Part shown: piece by piece, positions 1-5,836 of the stretch | Numbering within the stretch: the first letter of the stretch is position 1 | How the letters are laid out: each line of letters begins with the position of its first letter | NCBI GenBank assembly: GCA_003550945.1 | Contig: PULL01000279.1 | Coordinates: 1 to 5,836, forward strand | Direction: 5' to 3' | DNA length: 5,836 nucleotides | Origin: Thioalkalivibrio sp. | GTDB lineage: Bacteria > Pseudomonadota > Gammaproteobacteria > Ectothiorhodospirales > Ectothiorhodospiraceae | Notes under the pieces: model-generated | What the model saw: the letters and a program-made list of their open reading frames with translations, nothing else | The model's database searches: none | Told to the model about the DNA's origin: nothing | Program-made: the position numbers and the translations under genes

Positions 1-2225
1 GGGAAGTTCTCGTAGCCGTGGACGACCTCCGAGTCCAGCACACTGCCGAGTTCGTCGTGGAGATCAACCTGCAGCCGATCGCTGGGCTCCAGCAGACCGA
101 TTCCCGGCAGACGCAGAGTCACCCCTTGAACAGCCACGCACTCCTCGCGTCGGGGCGGATCCAGCAGCACCAGCAGCCTCCCGCGGCCCTCCAGCAGCGG
201 GTCGGATACAAAACGATCCTGCACCCGCGCGGAGGTCGTCGCGAGAACACGGTATTCACCCTCGAACTCCGCCCTCAGTACGGCCGTGAGCAAGGTACCT
301 GCCGGGACGTCCACGTTCCAGACGGCCGACAGAGAACTCGTGGCGTCGCGATCCAGATCAATTGTTTTTGTCCACTGACCGAGTTCGCGCTCCGCGGCCG
401 GGTCCAGCAGCAATAGTTCCAACGGAAGGTTCGCGATTCCCTCATTCCCGTGGTTGGCAACCGCTGCATGCAGGATCAGGTCTTCGCTACGCAGCACCTT
501 GTCCGGAGTAATGGCAAGCGTGCCCGAAAGGCCGGTGCCTGTCTCGGCCGTCGAACGCACTGCGAAAATGGTTTCCGCGAGCGCGGTCACCGAACCGCTG
601 TGGTCGATCACTATCAGCCGGACCCGGTAGTCTCCGGGTGGGGCGGCGCCCAACGGCAAGAGCTCGACCAGTTCCTGGAACCCGCCGGGTGCCAATGCAC
701 CCGGGCGCAGCGAAGTGTTCCAGACCTCGGTGCCATGCGGGTCCAGCAACACTATCCTGACCTCGTGGCCGGTGATCTGCAGATTTGGCGCCGTGTTCTC
801 CAGCCTTGCGATCACTTCGACGTTCTCGTGCACGTCGTACGCGGGGCGGTCGACGCCGATACTTGCATCGAGCCCTGCGTCGACCGGCACGCCTACACGA
901 AAGCCAGCGCTTGCCTCAATGCGGCCATCGGTCAGTGGATCGACAAGCGTTGCGATCACCCGATATTCCCCGGCGTAGAGACCGGTGATCGCGAACCCCT
1001 CTTCCACGAATTTCCGGATTTCTCCGGGCTGGAAGGGCTGTTGGTCGATGACCGACAGGCTTGCGGCCCGATGCCCCTTGGCGTCCTGGATCTCCCAATC
1101 AACCAACGGCACACTCGTCCCGGTTCCCTGGTTCGAGACCTCGAGGGTCACCATCGCGGCGTCGCCAGGGAAATAGAGTTCCCGGTCCAACCCGACATTC
1201 AGAGCGAACACCGAAGGCTCTACGTCGACGTCCAGCGGTCCGAGTGCGGTCACGTGTTCCTGCCCGAGCAGGTCGCGATATCGGATCTCGATCGACTCGA
1301 CCACCTGCCTGGTCTCTCCGGGCCTCGGATCCTCCAGCGTGAGATCGAAAGCCAGGTCGCGGACCTGCCCGACACTGAATGCGTCGAAGTTCCATTCAAC
1401 CTCGCGGCGCCCGTCGATCTCCTCGATGCGCGTGGGCTCGAATGCAAAACCGTTCGCCTCCAGCCGGACACCGCCGCCCGGCAGCCGCGCGGTCACGCGG
1501 ACGTCTCGATAATCCGGCTGCGCACCGATGGGCTTACCGCCCACGATCACGCCGTCGAAGGCAAGGCCGCTCTGGAACAGGGTGTCCGACCAGTTCACGA
1601 CCCCAAATTCGAGTATGTATTGCCCTGTAGCCGGAATCGCGTAGCGCGAATTCACCCAGTCCGTGTGCCCGCAGCCGCTTGCATAACACCGGCCGGAGTC
1701 ACCCCCCAGCGGCGACCAGCGTGGTCCGCCACCGATAATGTTCACCGTCTCCGGGTCGACCTCCGCCGCGATGTCCGGCATGCCGAATCCAGGAACGATA
1801 TTGCCGCTGGAACGCGTACGCGCAGTGAACAGCAGCGCGACCGGTTCCAGAGAGGCGTCCAGCAGCCGTGCCCATGCATAGTCGGCAAACCCCGCCCCGT
1901 CCGATGTAACGTAATTGAACTGGAATTCCAGCCATTCACCCGCCTCGGCTGCGAAGGGAGCCGATCGAAGGCGCGAGCCATTGGTACCGCCGATGCCCGG
2001 CAGTCCCAGGCTCCGCAACGGACTCCCCGTGGTCGCCACCCAACCGTACTGCTCGCCCCCGGCCGGCGCGAGGGTGACCACTCCATCTTCCACGCCCGAA
2101 CCACAGGAGCCCTCGCAGGTCCATCCCTCCGGGATCCCGTCCTCGAACGTGCCCGCCTCAACCGACACGGCCAGCACAGCGCCGAGCACCCCCGGAAGGC
2201 TCCAGCCACCACGCATCCCTTTCAT
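1..2225 (-). CDS. Exported modular protein: NF038132-like N-terminal domain plus Ig-like repeat array (3' end outside window)
   Basis: The reading frame is open from ATG 2225 to the window edge: 741 codons, no stop. Residues 1-24 form a signal peptide (K2 and R5, then a hydrophobic run ending SVEA). Residues 27-230 resemble the NF038132 family as I remember it: GGTNGS near 79-84, VTSDGAGFADYAWARL at 106-121, LLFTART at 131-137, WSPLGGDSG at 170-178, Cys pairs C37/C41 and C180/C185 that could form disulfides, and FGVVNWSD at 207-214. A beta-rich linker follows, then three Ig/CARDB-like repeats at about 337-445, 452-556 and 568-668. A further domain begins near 683 (RLLVLLDP) and is cut off. 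The start overlaps the upstream stop as ATGA and has a GGAGG seven bases before it. It is probably periplasmic or surface-exposed. Function is unknown and no catalytic site was recognised. The family name comes from memory of motifs; the reading frame itself is secure. Confidence 0.9.
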   Translation of the reverse strand, partial: MKGMRGGWSLPGVLGAVLAVSVEAGTFEDGIPEGWTCEGSCGSGVEDGVVTLAPAGGEQYGWVATTGSPLRSLGLPGIGGTNGSRLRSAPFAAEAGEWLEFQFNYVTSDGAGFADYAWARLLDASLEPVALLFTARTRSSGNIVPGFGMPDIAAEVDPETVNIIGGGPRWSPLGGDSGRCYASGCGHTDWVNSRYAIPATGQYILEFGVVNWSDTLFQSGLAFDGVIVGGKPIGAQPDYRDVRVTARLPGGGVRLEANGFAFEPTRIEEIDGRREVEWNFDAFSVGQVRDLAFDLTLEDPRPGETRQVVESIEIRYRDLLGQEHVTALGPLDVDVEPSVFALNVGLDRELYFPGDAAMVTLEVSNQGTGTSVPLVDWEIQDAKGHRAASLSVIDQQPFQPGEIRKFVEEGFAITGLYAGEYRVIATLVDPLTDGRIEASAGFRVGVPVDAGLDASIGVDRPAYDVHENVEVIARLENTAPNLQITGHEVRIVLLDPHGTEVWNTSLRPGALAPGGFQELVELLPLGAAPPGDYRVRLIVIDHSGSVTALAETIFAVRSTAETGTGLSGTLAITPDKVLRSEDLILHAAVANHGNEGIANLPLELLLLDPAAERELGQWTKTIDLDRDATSSLSAVWNVDVPAGTLLTAVLRAEFEGEYRVLATTSARVQDRFVSDPLLEGRGRLLVLLDPPRREECVAVQGVTLRLPGIGLLEPSDRLQVDLHDELGSVLDSEVVHGYENF
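210..1217 (-). repeat. Three tandem Ig/CARDB-like protein repeats
   Basis: The encoded protein has three diverged repeats of about 110-115 residues. Each opens with a strand of the type LxVxxDRxxYxxxE or close to it (around L342, A454 and G568). An alternating strand pattern follows (VTLEVSNQG, VEVIARLEN, LILHAAVANHG), and each closes with a GEYRV/GDYRV-like strand (G417EYRV, GDYRV near 527, GEYRVLA near 657). A VLLDP or LLLLDP strand occurs in repeats 2 and 3 and recurs at 684-690, opening the next domain. Such arrays usually act as spacers or adhesive stalks in exported proteins; that role is inferred. Confidence 0.6.
1536..2147 (-). other. NF038132-like domain (residues 27-230 of the ATG-2225 gene)
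   Basis: This segment starts just after the predicted signal peptide and carries a dense set of conserved-looking motifs. In order they are FEDG..EGW, a YGWVATTGSP strand, LPGIGGTNGS, FNYVTSDGAGFADYAWARL, LFTARTRSSG, VPGFGMP, WSPLGGDSGRCY..GCG, and a closing FGVVNWSD....SGLAFDG. The overall look is a jelly-roll or lectin-like beta sandwich; that fold is an inference. Related proteins I recall are short secreted proteins, often with a C-terminal PEP-CTERM sorting tag. Here the domain sits at the N terminus of a much longer protein. Confidence 0.65.
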
Positions 2226-4933
2226 TGGCCATCCTCCATGCCTTCAATCTTGAGTCGGATACGGACCCGTGCATCCTCGAGAGGCGGAACCCTCTCCGGT
2301 TCCACACCATGGGAGCCCTCGATTCGTATGTTGGGCGCGATCACGATCTGCCCCGTATGCACCGCGCCCACTGGAACACCCGTCAGCGCCTGAACCTCAA
2401 GGGCGTACGTCCCAGCCAGTTCGAACACGTGCTCCAACACCGCCAGTTCCAGGTGCTGCATGGCCGCCGAAGGCGGGAGTTCCAGCCGCACCCCCTGCTC
2501 GTGAACGGGATTCCCGGCCGGGTCGCGAAGCATCAGCGAGAACTCGAGCACCGAGTCCACGTTGGAAGCGTTGCGGATCACCGCGGCCAGCGTGACTTCC
2601 GCCGTTTCGCCGCGTATCCGCTCCCTTGGCTCGGCCACCAATCCCAGGGAACTGACGAACGCGGTCTCGGCAATGGTGATCCGCACCGCCGCCTCGGCCA
2701 GCAGTGTCGTGCCGTCAGCACTCCAGGCTTGAGCACGCACCTCGTACGTCCCAGGCTCGGCATCACCCGTGAACCACGCGAAGTCCTTGAGTACCGAACC
2801 ACCCGGCGCGACCGGGAACGCACCCCCGCGATCACCATTCGGCCGTGGAACGAGAAAATCTTCGCGAAAACCGTTGTCGAGCCCTGACACCCTCGCGGAC
2901 AGAATTACCTGCCGCTCCTGATCGGCGCGGTTTTCCAGGCCCACGCTGAAAACGGCCTCCTGGAACGCTCCAACGTTCTGCGCGTGCGCGACGAAGCCGG
3001 CAATCCGAACCCCCTCGATCTCCGTGGGTTCCAGCGCAAAGTCCAGTTGGACCCGTCCGGCCTGCTGAAGCATGATCTGGCGGGACCCGCTTCGATACCC
3101 TGCGGCACCGGCCCGGACCTCGAAGGAGAGGACCTGGATCTGCTCGATCAGGTACTGGCCCAGGCCATCGGTCTCAACCACGTGGTCATCGACCCGTACC
3201 TGTGCCCCGATGACGGGCTGCCCGCTGTATGCATCGATGACACGTCCCTGTACTGTCGTGCCGGCGCTGGCGTTTGGCTGCAACCGCAGGTCACCGAGAT
3301 CAACCCGAGCTCCCGCCGTAGCCAGAAACCTCACCACCGCGGGTTGGTAGGACGCGTGCAACAGCTCGAGTGCGCTCTCCCCGGCCTTCAGTCCTGAGAC
3401 CGTGAACATGCCCTGCGCGTCGGAAACTGCGACCGCGCTGTCACCGGACACTCGAACCGCTGCACCCGAGATCGGCTGCAGGCTTACGGCATCCACCACG
3501 CGTCCATGTGCCTCCACCGTCGCACCCGGATCGGTGATGGTTTCGCGGCTCAGCGCGGGAGAGAACACCAGTCGGACGCCAGCGCCCGCGGAGGCCGTGG
3601 CCCGAACCTCCTGGTACCCCAACGCCGCCACCGACAGTTCGACGGTGCCTGCGGTCACCGGCAACGCGTAAACGCCATCCGCGGCAGCGGTGACGGAGAC
3701 ACTCTCGGACCCCATCTGCGTGATCGTCGCGGCCAGCCCCTGCCCGGTCTCCGCGTCCGTGACCCTCCCCGCGACCAGCGCCGTGCCCGGTTCAAGTCCG
3801 ATGCTCACCGACCCGAGGTCCAGCAGCAGCCCGGGTGACAGATCGACATCGCGGCTCAGCGCCTGAAATCCGGTCGCTGCCACCCGGAGTGTGTAGTGAC
3901 CCGGGTTGAGGTCTTCGATCTGGAACTGGCCGTCAGCACCAGACAGCACTGTCACGCCGCCCTCCGTTCCCTCGAGCGTAATGGACGCTCCCGAGACCGG
4001 AGCCTCCCCAAGCGCGTCCACGACACGCCCGCGGAGTACACTGGAGGCTCCGCCCGAGAACGCCCCCGCCGCGTCGGCGGCCTGCAACGCGCGCATCGCC
4101 AAGGCCGTTGCGTAGACGCTTCCAGCCCAGGATCCGTCCGGTGCCTGGTGACCCCTTAGTCTCTCCAGTGGGGTTTGATAGCGGGCCGGATCAGGGGTGG
4201 CCGGAATCAGTGCCAGCAGCGCCTGGGCTTCCTCCCAGGCGGCAAGGGATGGGGTCCTGTCGAGTCCCGATTCGAGATGATCCCGGGCAGCCCCCAGCGG
4301 ACCCGACAGGCCGAATTCGAATTGGTGGCGCTGTAACGCCTGAATCGCGCGCGCGGTCAAATAGGCGGAGTTCGGACTCGTCCGATTGTGGGCAAATCCC
4401 CCCTCGTGTGCCTGCTGGGCCAACACGAACCCGATCGCGGGTTGCAGGATGCTCCGTTCCCGAAAACCCGCGGCGCCGAGTGCCTCGAGCGCATCCAACG
4501 TATCCAGCAGGCTGCTCGCCTCACCAGTCCCGGCACCGAAACCGCCGTCAGGGTTCTGTCGCTCAAGCAACCCTGCAAGCAGTTCGTCGACGGAATCTCC
4601 CGCAAGCGTCGCCGCCATCAGCCGACGCGGGAGCCACGGGATTCCGGAGCGCGCTTCGTGGTCGACAAACCTACGCGCATCGACCCACTCCGACGATGAC
4701 GCGTACCCCGGGTACAGCGCCCGAGTGGCTTCAAAGGTCGCGTGATCCGGGGTTGTTTCGTCTGCACCGGCTGAAATCCGGCCATCCTGTTGCTGCTGCT
4801 CAAGCAGCCAGACCGCGCCGGCGCCATGCGTCTGTGCAGAGAGTGGAGCGGTGAAAAAAGCGAGGCAGACCGCCATCGCCAGCAGAAATACAGAGCGGCA
4901 CATCCCGTGCCGGTTCGCATACGGAGCATCCAT
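2222..4933 (-). CDS. Exported modular protein: toroid repeats, four CarboxypepD_reg-like domains, two Ig/CARDB-like domains
   Basis: Residues are numbered from the longest start, ATG 4954 (910 residues). I prefer ATG 4933 (M8, 903 residues) because AAGGGA lies seven bases upstream and the leader is shorter. A signal peptide ends near LSA40. Residues 41-292 are an alpha/alpha toroid of prenyltransferase/squalene-oxidase type, with QW-like motifs at 49-60, 130-140, 177-187 and 266-276 (for example RQNPDGGFG). The DxDD catalytic motif of squalene-hopene cyclases is absent, so this is probably a binding domain. Four carboxypeptidase-regulatory-like domains follow at about 304-388, 391-470, 478-560 and 564-643, then two Ig/CARDB-like domains at about 648-762 and 766-874. 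No membrane anchor is seen after the signal peptide. The stop overlaps the next gene's ATG. The product probably acts in the periplasm or at the surface with that gene's product; the exact function is unknown. Confidence 0.92.
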   Translation of the reverse strand: MDAPYANRHGMCRSVFLLAMAVCLAFFTAPLSAQTHGAGAVWLLEQQQQDGRISAGADETTPDHATFEATRALYPGYASSSEWVDARRFVDHEARSGIPWLPRRLMAATLAGDSVDELLAGLLERQNPDGGFGAGTGEASSLLDTLDALEALGAAGFRERSILQPAIGFVLAQQAHEGGFAHNRTSPNSAYLTARAIQALQRHQFEFGLSGPLGAARDHLESGLDRTPSLAAWEEAQALLALIPATPDPARYQTPLERLRGHQAPDGSWAGSVYATALAMRALQAADAAGAFSGGASSVLRGRVVDALGEAPVSGASITLEGTEGGVTVLSGADGQFQIEDLNPGHYTLRVAATGFQALSRDVDLSPGLLLDLGSVSIGLEPGTALVAGRVTDAETGQGLAATITQMGSESVSVTAAADGVYALPVTAGTVELSVAALGYQEVRATASAGAGVRLVFSPALSRETITDPGATVEAHGRVVDAVSLQPISGAAVRVSGDSAVAVSDAQGMFTVSGLKAGESALELLHASYQPAVVRFLATAGARVDLGDLRLQPNASAGTTVQGRVIDAYSGQPVIGAQVRVDDHVVETDGLGQYLIEQIQVLSFEVRAGAAGYRSGSRQIMLQQAGRVQLDFALEPTEIEGVRIAGFVAHAQNVGAFQEAVFSVGLENRADQERQVILSARVSGLDNGFREDFLVPRPNGDRGGAFPVAPGGSVLKDFAWFTGDAEPGTYEVRAQAWSADGTTLLAEAAVRITIAETAFVSSLGLVAEPRERIRGETAEVTLAAVIRNASNVDSVLEFSLMLRDPAGNPVHEQGVRLELPPSAAMQHLELAVLEHVFELAGTYALEVQALTGVPVGAVHTGQIVIAPNIRIEGSHGVEPERVPPLEDARVRIRLKIEGMEDGQ
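2233..2237 (-). promoter_or_regulatory. Shine-Dalgarno GGAGG for the ATG-2225 gene
   Basis: On the minus strand GGAGG stands seven bases before ATG 2225, inside the last codons of the preceding gene. Together with the ATGA stop/start overlap it fixes the start codon and indicates coupled translation of the two genes. Confidence 0.8.
3026..4045 (-). repeat. Four tandem carboxypeptidase-regulatory-like domains
   Basis: Each unit begins with a GRVxDA strand (G309, G396, G484, G570), giving spacings of 87, 88 and 86 residues. Units 1, 3 and 4 continue with the typical P(V/I)xGA turn. A DGQF/QGMF/LGQY strand and an xxxL/VxAxGY/F closing strand also recur. Unit 2 lacks the P-x-x-G-A turn and is the most diverged. 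This is the CarboxypepD_reg (transthyretin-like) fold, common in exported bacterial proteins as a binding or linker module. Confidence 0.8.
4079..4834 (-). other. Prenyltransferase/squalene-oxidase-type toroid region
   Basis: Residues 41-292 of the middle gene contain four glutamine-glycine repeat motifs of the kind Q-x-x-x-G-aromatic: LLEQQQQDGRI, ERQNPDGGFG, LAQQAHEGGFA and GHQAPDGSW. They are separated by Ala/Leu-rich amphipathic helices such as LDTLDALEALG and YATALAMRALQAA. This is the pattern of PF00432/PF13243-type repeats, seen in terpene cyclases and also in non-enzymatic secreted proteins. I see neither a DxDD cyclase motif nor a GCGEQ thioester as in alpha-2-macroglobulin, so catalysis is unlikely. 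Confidence 0.7.
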
Positions 4934-4940
4934 GCCCGAG

Positions 4941-4946
4941 TCCCTT
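4941..4946 (-). promoter_or_regulatory. Possible ribosome binding site AAGGGA for ATG 4933
   Basis: AAGGGA on the minus strand sits seven bases upstream of ATG 4933. The longer start at 4954 and the internal ATG at 4903 have no comparable purine-rich site, so this supports ATG 4933. The match to the consensus is partial. Confidence 0.45.
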
Positions 4947-4966
4947 GCTGTCATCCCGAGGCGCAG

Positions 4967-4996
4967 TTTCTAGCACAGCGGAAAACCGGGCTGCAA
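4967..4996 (-). promoter_or_regulatory. Weak sigma-70-like promoter candidate before the modular gene pair
   Basis: In the 61-82 bp gap after the transporter gene, the minus strand reads TTGCAG (4991-4996), an 18-base spacer, then TAGAAA (4967-4972). A TG lies one base before the -10 element, as in extended -10 promoters. Matches are 3 of 6 and 4 of 6 to consensus. A transcript starting near 4960 would leave a leader suited to ATG 4933 but almost none for ATG 4954. Chance is a real alternative, and transcription may simply read through from the transporter gene. Confidence 0.25.
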
Positions 4997-5015
4997 GTCC
5001 TCGAGGAAACCTGGC

Positions 5016-5836
5016 TCAGGCGTGCCGCTCCGGAACGCGGACGCGAAGCGTGGCCAAAAAAGCGGCGAAGAAGAGCAGAAGGCAGAAAAGAATCGCGTTG
5101 GCGAGCCCAAGCCAGAGCTGAAGCAGGCCGATCCCCATCAGGCCAAAAATTGCGGCGGCCTTGGCTGCCAGCCCCCAGAAGCCGAACCAGCGCCCGGCTT
5201 CGCTGACCGGCACCGTCAGCGCCACCAACGCCCGCCCTGCCGACTGCGCAGAGCCAAGGCACAGACCGGCCATCGCCCCCACCACCAGAAAGACCTGCTG
5301 GGGTTCGATGGGACGATGGAGCCACTCGGTGAGCTGTTCAGAGACCCAGGGCGTGAGAAAAATGCCGAGCACCGCGACCGTCCAGAACAGCAGTGTGAAC
5401 CGGTAGATGCGCACCGGCCCCAGATGGTCCTGAAGCCAGCCGAAACCCAGCGCGCCGATCGCTGCCGTCACTTGTGTCACAACGAACATCGCCACCCGCG
5501 TCGACTCGTCCCAGCGGATCACCTGCGAGCCGTAAATGAACGTGAACGAGATGACGATGTAGATCCCCGCCATCACGAAGAACACGGAAAGGAACAGGTC
5601 ACGCAAGCCCGGACGCTCACGCAGGGTCACGAGACTGCGGCCGACGCGCCGAAACCCCATGGTCAATTGCAGGCGACGCTGGACGCGGCGCCTCGGGCCG
5701 CGTTCGCGCAAAAACAGGAACGTAGGCAGCGCCGCTACCAGAAAGAAGACTGCCGCAAACGGCCCAACCCAGCGTATGCGGTCGAAGTTGTCTGCCGACA
5801 CGTCACCCAGCAACGCCAGCGCAAACGCGGTCGCGA
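5016..5836 (-). CDS. MFS transporter, UMF1/Atg22-like (5' end outside window)
   Basis: The frame is open from the window edge to TGA at 5016-5018, leaving 272 C-terminal residues. The family is usually somewhat over 400 residues, so about the last 60 percent is visible. Numbered from the first whole codon (5834), hydrophobic membrane segments lie near 22-42, 78-100, 114-134, 146-164, 179-197, 217-238 and 246-264. A basic cytoplasmic loop follows the first (RERGPRRRVQRR). Two stretches fit the UMF1 group: GSAQSAGRALVALTVP at 194-209, matching the family's GG-Q-SRS-P pattern, and GRWFGFWGLAAKAAAIFG further on, matching its FFGFYS-GK pattern. It is an inner-membrane permease with unknown substrate. 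The in-frame TTG at 5813 is not a likely start, since coding continues upstream. It is co-directional with the modular genes but need not share their function. The family call is from motif memory; another MFS family is possible. Confidence 0.88.
   Translation of the reverse strand, partial: ATAFALALLGDVSADNFDRIRWVGPFAAVFFLVAALPTFLFLRERGPRRRVQRRLQLTMGFRRVGRSLVTLRERPGLRDLFLSVFFVMAGIYIVISFTFIYGSQVIRWDESTRVAMFVVTQVTAAIGALGFGWLQDHLGPVRIYRFTLLFWTVAVLGIFLTPWVSEQLTEWLHRPIEPQQVFLVVGAMAGLCLGSAQSAGRALVALTVPVSEAGRWFGFWGLAAKAAAIFGLMGIGLLQLWLGLANAILFCLLLFFAAFLATLRVRVPERHA

Noticed and set aside
120..420. Recurring CCAGCAGCA / GGGTCCAGCA strings on the plus strand
   Set aside because: They are the reverse complement of recurring Leu-Leu-Asp-Pro codons at equivalent positions of the protein repeats, not an independent DNA repeat or CRISPR array.
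1742..2212. Minus-strand open frame of 156 codons in another phase
   Set aside because: It overlaps the NF038132-like domain out of frame. The translation is Arg/Ser/Cys-rich with no family resemblance.
450..2393. Plus-strand open frame of 647 codons antisense to the left gene
   Set aside because: It mirrors a real minus-strand gene with signal peptide, SD and recognisable domains. Its translation is rich in Arg, Pro and His with no domain or signal, as expected of a shadow frame in GC-rich DNA.
4792..4805. Perfect inverted repeat GCTGCT-TG-AGCAGC
   Set aside because: It lies within codons for the LLEQQQQ stretch, has a two-base loop and no T run, and is explained by repeated Leu/Gln codons rather than by a terminator or operator.
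4079..4834. Alpha-2-macroglobulin thioester domain
   Set aside because: The toroid fold would be compatible, but no GCGEQ-like thioester motif is present and the region follows directly after the signal peptide, not after macroglobulin domains.
4108..4854. Plus-strand open frame of 248 codons opposite the toroid region
   Set aside because: It is antisense to well-supported coding sequence, with Arg/Pro/Ser-rich low-complexity translation and no recognisable motif.
4999..5008. CCTCGAGG palindrome in the gap after the transporter gene
   Set aside because: It is only eight bases, does not extend into a longer stem and has no following T tract, so it does not support a terminator.

Overview
The window comes from a GC-rich genome, probably a Gammaproteobacterium or another proteobacterium. 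That placement is an inference from base composition, a Gram-negative-style signal peptide and protein families; no marker gene is present. All supportable genes lie on the minus strand, so transcription runs from high to low coordinates. Both ends of the window cut through genes.

Right end (5016-5836): the C-terminal part of a multi-pass membrane transporter of the major facilitator superfamily. It best resembles the UMF1 / Atg22-like family. Its 5' end lies outside the window. A short gap of 61-82 bp follows, with no convincing terminator and only a weak promoter candidate.

Middle (2222-4954): one long gene for an exported modular protein of about 903-910 residues. After a signal peptide it has an all-helical toroid region with prenyltransferase/squalene-oxidase-type repeats. 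Four carboxypeptidase-regulatory-like beta domains follow at a spacing of about 87 residues, and then two Ig/CARDB-like beta-sandwich domains.

Left end (1-2225): a second long gene that starts inside the stop codon of the first (ATGA overlap), has a strong Shine-Dalgarno sequence, and stays open for 741 codons to the window edge. Its product has a signal peptide, an N-terminal domain strongly resembling the NF038132 family usually seen in small PEP-CTERM proteins, and then an array of Ig-like repeats.

The two modular genes almost certainly form a translationally coupled pair encoding extracytoplasmic proteins. They share the same kind of Ig-like module, which suggests joint work at the cell surface or in the periplasm, for example in adhesion, scaffolding or surface assembly. 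No catalytic residues were recognised in either, so the actual function is unknown. I found no RNA genes, CRISPR arrays, insertion sequences or convincing terminators.
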